A stretch of 64,000 nt of DNA, from contig JAWPGT010000007.1 of NCBI GenBank assembly GCA_034638255.1, forward strand, positions 186,001 through 250,000. The letters are read 5' to 3'. Made by a program: the position numbers and the translations under genes. The notes beneath the pieces were generated by a model that was given only the letters and a program-made list of their open reading frames with translations, was not told the origin of the DNA and did no database searches. This stretch comes from Coprinus comatus (lineage: Eukaryota; Basidiomycota; Agaricomycetes; Agaricales; Agaricaceae). Shown here in pieces: positions 38,234 through 49,579 of this stretch. Each line of letters begins with the position of its first letter. The stretch's first letter is position 1.

Positions 38234-38525
38234 ATAACGATGAAAAGAGACAATGGCGGCCTAATAGTTGGTTCCAATTCTGAATGTGCAAATATAAAAT
38301 GAAGTCCTAAGTCCAGATGCTGCAAGAGCGTTGTAGTATTGGTAATAGAAAAGGAGACTTGAGCGTATTGTTGATGATCCCAAAGAAATTGATGACTGCG
38401 GGTATAAAGAAAACGCGTGTAATTGAACGTGGAAAAATGCACTGATGCTATATGGTTGGAAGATGATGTCAGGTGATAGCATTGAAAAAAAAAATGGCTA
38501 AAGATTGTACCCATAGTTCTGTAGC

Positions 38526-40682
38526 CTAAGTGCGGTTGAAGGTGATATCGGGAACCTTGGGAAGCGGACTTGAATGATCTTCTCCCATAAGTTTCAACCA
38601 GTCACTATAAAAAGTGTCAGTAAAGAAAAAAAGTCGAAGTTCAAGTTGATAAACATACACATGGCCGAAAAGACCATGCCTCATGATCTTATATAGGGAG
38701 GGGCGAGCAGTGGGACGTTTGGCAAATGCTTCTTCAAAGAATTTGATTTCCGTCGCACTCAAAATCTTCTCGTTAATTTCAATTTGATTAGCACTGGGCA
38801 TCCCTTCGGCATCAAGTTTGAAAGGAACCTTTGAACACGTTAATTAGCTGACCTTACAATCGCATATTTTTTGAAAAACAACAAACTTCACCAGTGATCA
38901 TCTCATAGAAGATTGCCGTAACGGAGAAGAAGTCAACACCGTAAGAGTAAAACTCTCTTCTCCATACCTCTGGTGCAGAATAGCCAAGTGTTCCACAAGC
39001 ATCCCTGGTTACATGAGGGTTATCGGGTTGAGCCCAGAGTAAAGGGAAGTGACATGGTGAGGACTTCATGTGCATGAATTTTGGGTAGAGAGAAGGGTTG
39101 ACATCTGTGCTGAATACCTCAGCCATTCCAAAGTCAATGATAACCATACGATTGTTGCTAATCATTACATTGCTCGGTTTTATGTCACGGTGGATGACAC
39201 CTCGTCTATGTATCGAATGAATTGCAGCATACTAAATATCATCTGGATCAGAAATGAACGGGTTATTGATATTTGCACAAAAATCCCACCAATTGTGCCA
39301 CCACATATACCAGATGTTCGAAGGACATGGCCTTTATAATGTCGTCGTTGTTGATTATGTCCCCTAGCGTTCCCCCAGAGATATACTCCTAAAAAGGTAT
39401 CAGCATTAACATTGATATTAGGACAGTATATTTAATGAAAATGTACCATAACCATTATAACTTTTCCAGAGTGGTTGATTTGATGATACAACAGCTGGAC
39501 TGCCCAAGGACAACCTTTCAGTCTTTCTAGTGCCTCGATTTCCCGTTCAATGTACCCGGAACCATCATTTTCCAAAATCTTGACAGCAACCATGATACCC
39601 TTTACATAGCCTTTATACACTTTACCAAACGACCCTTCACCAATGGGAGCGTTATCAACCCTAAGTTCTTCCATAAAATCGTCGACTTGGAAGTGTACAA
39701 GAGGGTCTGAGGTATTAACAGGAATAGCAGAGATCACTGGTAAAGGTTGAGCACAAACACCACCAATAACTTCAGCTTCAATATCATGATCAACTCTTGG
39801 GGATCCGGTAATGCCAGGAATTTTGCTCTCGCCCACATCATAATGTTCCCGGGAAGGAAAACAATCGTCTATGGTGCCGCGTACAGGAGCAGGTGGGGCA
39901 TAGACAGAAAGGAAAAAAGACAAGAGAAGAAGCGATTCAGGAAGAACCGTCGTGATGCCGGCGCGAGAGTCAGCCACTAATGTTGGTGTATCAGGGACAC
40001 ATGATTCCGCGAATGTGGAGTCGTTGGAGATTGAGGAAGCGTTTGTAATTACGGATCTTGATATTGATGGTTTTGGGGGGTTTAGTGAATAAAACCAATC
40101 ACTACAGTCATGAAAATTGAATCGAGGATCAGAAGCAGTGCATTGCTGCAGTACCGGGGAACGGAGGTGAGTCTCGTATTGTAACTTTGACGCAACCATA
40201 AAAAATGACTGAAAGCCCATCAGGTCAAAATCGAGTCCGTCGAACAAGGAACGAGACCAGTGTCTCCCCACATCGTGACCCGGCCCAAACAACACTGCAT
40301 GTAACCAATGCTGTTTGCTCCGGGCGTGACCCCATAGAAGACGAGGAAGAGAAAATGGGTCTTTGAGATAAGGCCATACATCCCACTGTCCAGAGAATAA
40401 AGGCATAGATTTCAGCCATAACCAAAGATAACCGTCGTTGATAAACAAGAGAATTTTGGCCAAAATACAAGCCACCTTGAAAGTAATGAAAGAAGTGCCA
40501 CAAAAAAACAAACAAGGAGGTCCAATGTAGCGAATAACCGGTAGGATGACGAAGAGGAAGAATTTGGAGAGAAGATAGTAGATTATAGTGCTAGAGCAGA
40601 TGTAAACGATGCCAGTATGTCGAGCGTGTGTAATGATGCGAAAGAGGAAGAGAAGGAGAAAGATGTAGGTGAGGGATTCCAT
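38526..40682 (-). CDS. Membrane-anchored protein kinase, lineage-specific
   Basis: A Ser/Thr-type kinase with an unusual N-terminus. The first hundred residues (MESLTYIFLLLFLFRIITH onward) contain three or more strongly hydrophobic stretches rich in Phe, Leu and Ile. A variable Ser/Pro-rich region follows. The catalytic domain is complete: glycine loop GEGSFGKVYKG, VAVKIL, alpha-C Glu in YIEREIEAL, VIHRDIKPSNVM, DFG in IIDFGMAEVF, and GTLGYSAPEVW. The activation segment between DFG and APE is about 56 residues, against 20-35 in most kinases, and includes a Pro/His-rich insert. The end reads VPDITFNRT. Introns near 39450, 39250, 38830 and 38620 restore the frame. All residues needed for catalysis are present. 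It is not a family I can name; expanded Agaricomycete kinases are the likely group. Confidence 0.8.
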
Positions 40683-41642
40683 ATTGAGTTTGCGTGTTCT
40701 TGTGTATTCTGGAGATATCGCTCGGCGTAGTGCTGAGATGGTTGAAGAACAGAGGTAACTTGTGGTGAACTACCGATCGGCCAGCGTCAGCCTTATAATT
40801 CTGCTGTGGGCTATTTTTGTATCCATCATAAAATGACCTAGTCTCAGACACAAACACAGAATAGGGAGCAGGTGAGATTGTTCGGAGGAAAGTCAGAGAT
40901 AGGATCCAACTCAAAGGCATAGGAAAGGGGAGACCACAAGGATATTAATAGTCTCTTTGTAGCAAACAGCATCATAGGCAAGCCAGAAATCAAGTTACTT
41001 TAGTACCCCATGACGGATCGCTAAAGTCAGTCCGAAAGTATGTCATTCAAGCGATGGAAAAAAAGTTAGTGTATGAAGCAAGCAGAGAGAGGTGACACAA
41101 TTCAAAACGGATCAATATTTGAAGGGTCAACCGGTCAACTTTCCCATACACTTGTTTATATATAAACAGGTTCAACGTTTTGAAGTGCATAAATACGGAA
41201 CATTATCCCTTATACCCATGTTGAATGTTAATTATCGAAGAATTCGACAATGATAGATGGATAAAGATGCACCATACCGGCATGATATTACAAGACTCAG
41301 TTTGTCAGTTTGTGATACGGATGCAGAAAGAGTTGTTCTTTGGTATTATTACAACTTGGATGTTGGTTACCGCAAGGCCGGTGCGTACTATGTCATATTT
41401 CGCAGGAAGCATTAACGTTCTTTCAATTCTGAAACTCCATAACCAAGTAACTTTTGCTGGATATATGTCATACATGAGAGCAAAGATAATTTTAACGACT
41501 GTCAAAAAGTTGATGCTCTCCACACTCAAGTTTTCCCTGTGTTCACGTATGTAGTGTATAGATATTAAATTTATTTTCATGAATACTATAGTACATAACC
41601 GTGCTGTCAAGGACAGTGTATAAAGATTGTTCAACCACAGCA
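40683..41642. other. Spacer between kinase genes
   Basis: About 960 bases. Frames exist on both strands, but none has a recognisable domain or convincing splicing. It must hold the promoter of the membrane-anchored kinase. Confidence 0.45.
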
Positions 41643-42798
41643 TCACACGCCCTCGCGAATGAGTCTTCTAGCATGGTTCTTCGCAAACAGAGGAGCCACA
41701 GTCGCTAACAGTCGCATCGCTTTCGCTGGGTTAGGTTTCTCCAAGGCTTCAAGATACGTCGATAATTTGCTTCTCTCCCTCGGGCTATAGCTTAGCATTG
41801 TGGCTATTACCGGCCAAATAGAGACCGGAATACACTCTGTTTCCTTGGCTGAGGGTATCCGATTGAGTTCCCATATGTCTCGGTGAGTCTTTATGTTATG
41901 TGGGAAGCGTTGGGGTGGAGGGGGTTCCCCAGTATACATCTAAATATGCTTAACTTATCGCATTAACAAAATATTTGTGAGAATATCTACCTGCACGGCA
42001 AGACAACCAACAGCGAAGATATCAGAAGCAGTCGTATAGTGTCCAGAATAATCACGATAACCATCCATCAACGACCGTCGCATGAGTTCTATATCAAGGA
42101 GTTCTGGTGCAAGCCAACACCTATCATTCTTGAGACATTCCAAATCTGGTCGTTCTGCAAGAGATAGTTCGCCAATACAGCATGTACCATCTGCTCTGGC
42201 AAAGATATTGTCCTGAAAAAGAGGTTAACTCTGTCGGCATGAAAAAAGAGATTGATTGACTTACACCTCGAATAGCACCATGAACAAAAGTTTTTCTGTG
42301 TAGATGATCAAGACCTTGGATTATGTCTCGGAGCTATGTGTGGAGTATCTATTAGCAATCAGACATTGAGACCAATTTTGCAAAATACATACCATGGATA
42401 CGCGGTTACACGAAGGATTCTGGGTGATATAATCTGTGACATTTCCAATGCTTGGCTTTTCGGAAATATAGAAAAGTTGCAATGGTTCTTGATTGAGATA
42501 TATGAACTTGTCTCCACCGTTTTAATCGAATTATTAGGTTCTGAATCACATAAGACATTGCCGAGGGAATATAATAGAGAGGACTGGGCCTTACCAAGCG
42601 GGCGCGAGATGTTAACTTTACGGGGTGCACACGTACATTGGTCACTGAAAGAGGTGAAGTAGTGTCACCTGAGGATTCAACGATACGGCGCTCCATTTTC
42701 TCAATTTCTTCGCTATCATTGTAGTATACTATCCGTCCTTCTTGACAGAATTTCCGGAGTGTATCGTGAAGGTTCGCTTTCCGACTACTGGTGGACAT
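41643..42798 (-). CDS. Protein kinase-like protein, probable pseudokinase
   Basis: The kinase C-lobe is recognisable but the active site is lost. The catalytic loop reads FVHGAIRGDNIF, so the HRD aspartate is Ala while the later Asn remains. The DFG position reads CCIGELSLAE. The APE motif is kept in CWLAPELLDIE, and a typical helix F follows in TASDIFAVGCLAVQ. The start at 42798 gives MSTSSRKANLHDTLRKFC; another in-frame Met lies upstream. The N-lobe is poorly conserved and its exons (42400-42660) are not fully resolved. The protein ends KNHARRLIREGV. A decayed inverted copy of its last exon lies at 37770-37910. Binding or regulatory roles are more likely than catalysis. Confidence 0.68.
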
Positions 42799-43209
42799 CT
42801 TGGGAACTGTGTGTGGTTGAGGGAGAGTAATTTTCTGGTAACCAGGTGATCGAAGGAGTTTATAAAGAGTCAAGAGCACTTTGATCCGGGTAGTGCCACA
42901 CCAAAGCAGTGAGCTGCAGTGAGCACCGCACGTTTACCAAGCCTAAGCGAAACACAAGTACACCATGTTTTTCTGTGCTTTGTATTCTGACAATAGGAAA
43001 TCTATTGTTAATGTCAATATGTTGTGCGGAGTTCAACGAAACTATGATGTTGCGGATTAAAGAAGAGACGGCTCGTATTTGTGGATTAGCAACACTCCAC
43101 TATCACAATTTGTTTGGTAACTCAGGGAAGGCCAAACAAATAGCCACGTCCTTGTCATTGGACTACTATTAACAAACACTCATATCCCTCAACTAGTTGC
43201 AGTGAAGCA
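42799..43209. promoter_or_regulatory. Divergent promoter, pseudokinase and p24 protein
   Basis: 411 bases between opposed starts, no clear core-promoter motif and no gene seen. Confidence 0.4.
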
Positions 43210-44025
43210 ATGCGACTTCCTCTGCTGTCTGTCGTGCTGGCCATTGCAGCCTCAGTGAATGCCCTTCACTTTTATCTCGACGCCAACCAAAAAAGATGTT
43301 TTATCGAAGAACTACCGACCGACACGGTAGTCGAAGGTCAGTCCCTGTGTTCCAATTAATGGACCCTCAGACTAACAAGATCCTCCTGACCTACAGGAAA
43401 ATACCGTGCGTTGGAGTGGTCAGAACCTCAACAGAGTTACGTTCACAATTCGGAATTAGGTATTGTTATCGACGTTCAGGTATATCACCACTTGGTTGCA
43501 CTGGTCATATTCTATTTACACGTGTCTGCTCTTCTCATAGGAAGAGCCATCTGCCCACGTTGTGGTGAAAACAACTGGTCCGAGTGATGGAGTTTTCACT
43601 TTCACCTCACATGAAGCCGGGGACCATTCTATCTGCCTTTCCACCAATTATACATCATGGTTCAGCCACACACACATCCGTCTGTACCTCGATATCGTGG
43701 TTGGGTCAACAAAGCCAAATGTGGAACATGACCGCTCTCATGTTACCGAACTGTCAAACAAACTACGGGACTTGAACCAAAAGCTTGAAGACATCCGGCG
43801 TGAGCAACAGTATCAGCGTGAACGAGAAGCGGACTACCGTGATCTGAGCGAAGCAACGAATGGGAGAGCCGTATGGTACAGTATTGCCCAGATTGTTGTC
43901 TTAATTGGAACCTGTGCATGGCAACTACGGCACCTAAAGGTACGAATGGTCGACTATGCTTCTAAATTCAATGTCCTGACTTTGATTTTACGCAGCGTTT
44001 CTTTGAAGATAGAAAGATGCGATAG
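43210..44025 (+). CDS. p24/emp24/TMED family cargo receptor, alpha type
   Basis: A type I membrane protein of COPI/COPII vesicles cycling between ER and Golgi. A signal peptide (MRLPLLSVVLAIAASVNA) is followed by the GOLD domain: LHFYLDANQKRCFIEELPTDT, the pair of Cys residues (second in HSICLSTN) and VFTFTSHEAGDH. A coiled coil follows (ELSNKLRDLNQKLEDIRREQ), then a single transmembrane helix (WYSIAQIVVLIGTCAW). The cytosolic tail reads QLRHLKRFFEDRKMR, with the FF export motif and basic residues for COPI binding. The N-terminal LHFYLDANQKRCFIEE suits the p24-alpha branch (yeast Erp1, human TMED4/9). Four exons. Confidence 0.9.
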
Positions 44026-44104
44026 TACATTGTTTTGTTTTTTGATATCTGTATGTTTTTAGTTTCCATACTATCTTGCTTTGCAATGACCTTGCATATA
44101 ACTG

Positions 44105-45705
44105 CTAATCGAATTTGAGAAGAACTTTCTTTCCATACCGACCAGCAGTGAGTTTCTCAAAGATCTCCCTAATCTTCGTAGTGGCTTCATCATCACTTGC
44201 GTGTTCTCCTATCGAAACTATTTCATGATCAGGAGCCCGTAACTGATTAAGCGAACACTTCGTCAACACTTCGTCCAAAGTCTGTCAAGACAGGGAGATC
44301 AACCTACCTTATTTTGGCTTATCAATTCCGAAAGTGAACGCATGAGTTCTTCCCTTTCCTCTACAGAATGGTCAAGATACCATTGGCTTTGCCAAAATCC
44401 ATGTGCAGTCAGATTCTTGAAAATGAAGGCAGAAGTAGGTAGTGAAAGGGGTTGTTTAGACATAGCACCATATGAAACTAGAGATCCATCTTTGCCGAGG
44501 TATCTGACCATCATTGTGGTTTCCTTGCCACCTAAGGTAGAGTTGATTAACGTTCAATGTTCAACAATCAATGAATAGACAGAGTTTAGAGCTCAAACAT
44601 ACCAACGCAATTCAAACCTAAGCGAGTCATCTTTCACGAATATATCAATTTGAATTCATAACATTGTTTGACTTGAGAACTACAAACCTTGCCACCAGTC
44701 CAATTCTTAATCTTCTGGCTTACGGATTTGTCGGACAAATCATCATATGTGAGTACCTCCGTAGCTCCTAAACTTTGCAAATGCTCTTTAAGTTCTGGGA
44801 GATTTTCCCTATCAAATTAATCCCATTTCAATTAACAAAAATACGACGAATGGTTTTGAAAGAGTGACCAACCGATTCCGAACAAAGTTTAATGTTTTAA
44901 TACCACGCGCTGCTGCTATTGAATAACTGCTTGTCCTACCTATATAACCAAAGAAAAAGAAATTTTTCAATAAATCAATCAACACATAACAAAAAAAAAA
45001 AAAAAAAAACTCCAGAAAAAACTTACAGCACTATTCGCCCCATTCTGCATAACCCAATCTCCCTCTTTCAATTCCACAAACTCCTTAAGCATATTATAAG
45101 CCGTAGGAGGATTAACCTATTACATATATAATTATTTTTCATCCCCATCTCCAGAAGAAGAAAAAAGGGAAATAGTAACTCACAGTGATAGTAGCAGCAT
45201 CAACTTCCTTCAACCCATTCCTATTTGGAATCCTCACAACATCACTAACATCCACATTCCTACTAGTACTCCAAGTCCCAGCTTGTTGTCTAACCATAAG
45301 AACCCAATCTCCAACGTTCAAGCCTTCAATACCTTCTCCTACAGAAGTAACACTTGCCAATCCTTCATTCCCACCAATATAAACAGGTTCATCTTGGCTT
45401 CCTTTACCAGATTCATTCAATGTTGAAAGTAATGTAGGTTTGGCAGGATAAACCCCTTCAATAACATTTACATCTGCCGGATTGATAGGTGAAAGCAGGA
45501 AGCGGATGTTGACAGTTCCAGGATTAGGGGTTGGAAGTGAAGGATATGAGATGACACTGAGTACATCCGTTGGGTTTCCTGTTCGTGCATAAACTACTGC
45601 ACGATTGCGGCTCACTAGTCTGCTGCAAGATGATGAGAATAGCCTTGCTCTAGCCTGTTGGATACGTAGGAACACGGGTCGTGGTGGGATCAGGAGGGAA
45701 AGCAT
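44105..45705 (-). CDS. ETR1: Mitochondrial trans-2-enoyl-CoA/ACP reductase (ETR1/MECR)
   Basis: The last enzyme of mitochondrial fatty-acid synthesis, an NADPH-dependent medium-chain reductase, needed for lipoic acid and respiration. The N-terminus [26 protein letters not shown] is a typical mitochondrial presequence. The family block follows: [31 protein letters not shown] and [14 protein letters not shown]. Later come [14 protein letters not shown] (cofactor-binding strand), [33 protein letters not shown] and HGFWQSQWY. It stops at KKVLLKFD. Introns include one with a poly-A tract near 44990. The stop of the upstream DNA ligase gene, on the same strand, lies only 28 bases before this start. 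Confidence 0.92.
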
Positions 45706-45733
45706 TTTGCAATGATGTCATTGGTTGGCGTGG

Positions 45734-48700
45734 CTACAAAACTAATAATGCATTGTTTTCTGTAAGCTTACTAACATCACATCTAAAAACCATTATCTGT
45801 ACTTTATTGTCTACAGCCTTAGCCTTAGCCTCTATAGTGCCGAGCACACTTTGTATCATTGTACTATCACGACTGTCAATGAAGACGAGCCCCTTTTTAA
45901 CATTCATCCACCAATTCGTCCCAGACGATCCTGGACTTGACTGGTTACAAGCAGCGAGAAGTGCATCAAGCGAATGTAACCTTCTGGTTTTCGAGAAATT
46001 TTTCTTCCACTTTGAGCAATGGTGGCACCCCGGAGTGTTTTGAATATTAATGAAGCAAGAGACAGCGTCGCTATCTCCATCATCATTCTTAACAGGAGAA
46101 GGTGTGGGTGTGTTGAGAGTAACAGGTTGAAGAGCATCTGGTGTTTTGTTTGTGACAATTTTCTTTGAAGGGCTAAGCGTTTTATATTTCGTTGCTCGTC
46201 TCGACGTTACTTCGTGGTTCTTCAATGCACTCGATAGTTTCCGTTGTTTATTCGATGGAAGGCCCAACTTACGACGTTTCGCTGGTGAGGTTAGTACTTC
46301 TTCCTCTTCAACCTGATCATCATAACTTCGTTCCAATTTCATTAATTTTGCCTTGATTTCTTGTGCTCGATCCTGACGCCTTGTAGCGATAGATGGCGAT
46401 GACTGTTGTCCCCAAAGTGTATTGCCCCAGTCGGCAATGTCCTTGTCTGGACGGTCCTTACCCATGCATTCCCAAGCAATTTTGTTTAGTTCACTAATAT
46501 CCATACATTCCTTCCAGGGTCTCTCCAATCGATTATGGATTTTAGTGATCCTCGGAAATCTTAATTCATAGTGCTGATTGGCCGTTTCATTACCAGGTTG
46601 CGAAAAGAGATATAATAGCAGTAAGACTCACAATATTCGTACCCGCAAGTCGTTTAGTGAAACCTGCACCTAATATCTCTACCATTATCGGATTTTCCAA
46701 AATAACAGTGGGTTTATGTTCGAGCAGAGGTGAAAATTCAACATCAAAGGACGCCATGTTATACTTCTAAAAGCAAGGAATCAGCACAGATTCAAGGAAG
46801 AATATCTTCGGTAAAGAAAAACGAACTTGTGTCGTAGGAGAATAAGCTACAATTTCATCTGACCGAATTCGGAAATTCAAATTTTCTAGTTCTCGACGGT
46901 CCAAGCCATATGATACAGTAAAGTAGGCCAAAATATGAGGTTTTGCATTTGGCTTTTTCCAGGAAAACTATCTGTGTCAACATTACTCCTCGCACCGTCG
47001 GAAGTTGGCGTACCTTGAGTTTGATATTGTTACTATTCGTTAATGCACCAACATATAAAGTAGTAAACACATTAGGCGTTACTGTCGGAATATCACAGTC
47101 AATCAAGGACACATAGAAGGAAGACATCCAAAACTTACCTCGGAGTTCACGAGCACGATCACGCTCCCACCCAGCTGCTACAACCACCAAGTCCACACAA
47201 TCTCCAAAACCTGGAATATAATCTTTCTTTAGTTTGACCCAAGGTAAACGAAGATCTTGATAAAACGAGTCGTCCGCCTTGATAACAAGACCTTCTTCAT
47301 TTCCAGCAACATGTTCAGCAAAGATGGCTTGCAAGCTCGCAACGGGATTAGGGCTAGACATGTCGACCATGTATCTTTGAGAGAGTATTGCCTTGCTAGG
47401 AATCGGTTTTATGTAGGTTTCTAGCTTTTTGCGACGGCTTTCGTAGTTGTCAAATAACACCGGTACATCATCTATCACCAAAATATCGAAGAAAATGAGA
47501 CCTAAGTGTCGTTCTGTAAGATCGGAGTCCCTGTTGGATGGTGAGTAAGAAAGCTGAGTATACAACTCGGCGGTCTCATTTACCCATTTGTTTCTTGGTC
47601 CTTTTTCGACTTCAGTTTGCTGCGAGCCCCACGGGCTGTTTCGCCAACGAGGCTATTAATTCTATAAAATTCTGACGCCACATTTAGTAACAGCAACTCG
47701 TTTGAAGATTGAACTCCTCACCATCAATATGATCGTCGCACCAGGCAACCATTTCCGCATCTAACACAACATTTTTCTTCAGTCTGGTGGCGCCGGAAGG
47801 ACCATCCAAGCTAAGCGCTTCACGGATAATATCATGGACAGCTATTCGATCCAAGGTAGAATCACGTTTACTCTTGCTAAATATGGTTATCTCTGAGCCA
47901 CCATCTGTAATCTGGACATGTATTTGGGCACGTTCACCGTCATATTTGGTCTCAGCCCAAACACGTTTAGAGTTATAAAAACAGGACAGTGCATGTTCGC
48001 AGCTAGTCCCCTTTTGTGATTTTGGAAGCTAAATATTGTTAGAGTACTAAGTCTAACAACTTTTGTTCGACCCACCTGAATCATGGTTCCGATGCTGGGT
48101 TTCAACTTTGGTCGCCTACTTGCAGGTAGCTCATAAGCGGCGGCGGCATCATCAATGCAGCTATTGAGATGATAGAAATTGAGCATATAGTTAGTCACGT
48201 CCCATGCCTTCATTGCGTGTTCTTTTACGAGCATAATGACTGCCTTTGTGTTGTAATCTAAAAGTGCCTTTGAATAGTGGATGTCGGGGGATGGATAAAG
48301 TATTGGCCGAAGGTCTTTGAGGATTATATGCACCAAAAATGCTGCTTCTATTGGTGGTAATGGGCGAAACAGCAACTTTATGATGTTTTCTCTTGATCTG
48401 CGGGGCTTGGGATATTTGTTGCGGGTCGTTATATGCGTAAAACGAGACAAGGAGGCGAGCTCTGAGAGAAGTTCGTCTACCTGGTTAATGGTCAAACTGC
48501 TTTGTCCTTCTTGGCCGTCCTGTTATCACGTCATTGTTAGGCATCGAGTGAGAGAAAGGTTCAAGTTGCTGTACCGAAGATTTGTAGTTTAGTAATCTTT
48601 GGAGTTCAAGGCCAAGACAACCTGTGGCGTCAACAGCATCCCAGTGGGTCAGGGACCTGTGGGATAGCGCAAGACAGTTCTCCAAGCATTTGGCAAGTTT

Positions 48701-48937
48701 GAATTCCCGAATATCATATTTGCGTTTGGTGTCCTCTTCTGGAAACAAAAGTCGGAAACATATAGCAGTTGTTCCAGGCTCTATAGCATAATTTTTCCTG
48801 AGCTCTGTTAACCAGAGTTTAAACACTTTGAGAGCAGGGTAGGAGTCATCCCATTCATTCAATGTCCTAGGATTTTTAATTGTTTTGGATTTGATATTGG
48901 CTATTTCTCTGAATAAAGAGCACAGACTACCAGGCAT
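45734..48937 (-). CDS. ATP-dependent DNA ligase, LIG4-like, without evident BRCT pair
   Basis: A nucleotidyltransferase that should seal DNA nicks via an adenylated lysine. The N-terminal domain resembles LIG4 (ICFRLLFPEEDTKRKYDIREFKLAK). The adenylation motif I is WAETKYDGERAQIHV. Motif III-like HLGLIFFDILVIDD, motif IV EGLVIKADDSFY and motif V WVKLKKDYI follow. The OB-fold part contains FPRITKIH. The C-terminal region, about 260 residues, has a basic Lys/Arg-rich stretch (SPAKRRKLG) and one segment that might be a diverged BRCT fold (VKKGLVFIDSRDST). Canonical LIG4 ends in two BRCT repeats; I do not find them. The start at 48937 (MPGSLCSLFREIANIK) is the first ATG of the frame. Introns are many, and the ones at 46960-47130 are less certain. 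Confidence 0.85.
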
Positions 48938-49579
48938 AAGGAAAGCCGGTCGTCTCACAGTGGGTCTTGCAACTTACAATGCAAAGGGAATTCCTTTATT
49001 TTTATTTTCACTGTTCATTGTCACCTGCAATGGTGGTGGAGAGATGTAATGGATGGATGCGACATATGAGTCAAGAACAAGGATGTTGAACTGCGCGTAT
49101 GATGCTCATCATTGGTGCATCATCCGGATGTATGGAAGTCATATGACCTGAAATATGCAACAATAACTTGTATCCCAAGGGTATTTAATCCATACATTGC
49201 CGACTGGCCTAAGAAAAAATTATAAAGATAGACTAGATAATACTTATAGCAATATTGAAACCCCAAAGAAAGATAAGCGAAGGTTCGAAAGTTAGGGAAT
49301 GTGCCAACGGCATGAGCGGTAAAGAAAATAAGACAGGGTAATATAGCACGAATGTGCTAGCATGATTGGGTTGTCTGAGCGAGGAATGTCAAGGTATAAA
49401 AGCGAGAAAAGTCCTCATATGATTGTGAATGCAAATGCGTCGATATCAATCTCAGAAGGCGAAAAATATGCCGAAGCCAAGCCTGGTCGTAGCCGGTTCG
49501 TGAAGAGCGTCGAAGCGACGTAGAATCTAGCACAAATAAGTAATGAAATAAGAGAGTTTAAGATAGTCTTACATAGTCG
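48938..49579. other. Spacer between ligase and YANK kinase
   Basis: 640 bases, same-strand flanks. It must hold the ligase promoter and the 3' UTR of the kinase gene. No gene seen. Confidence 0.5.

Larger units (their letters stand above)
36958..38525. other. Spacer with kinase remnant
   Basis: About 1.6 kb without an intact gene. It contains a kinase fossil near 37770-37910 (listed) and an AT dinucleotide run at 38217-38233. A 37-codon minus-strand frame near 37643-37760 (ending LEEILEHSCKQM) may be another decayed piece, but I cannot support it. Confidence 0.45.

Noticed and set aside
41225..41646. Plus and minus frames of about 110 codons between the kinase genes
   Set aside because: No recognisable domain or splice pattern. 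The minus frame merely runs into the pseudokinase stop.
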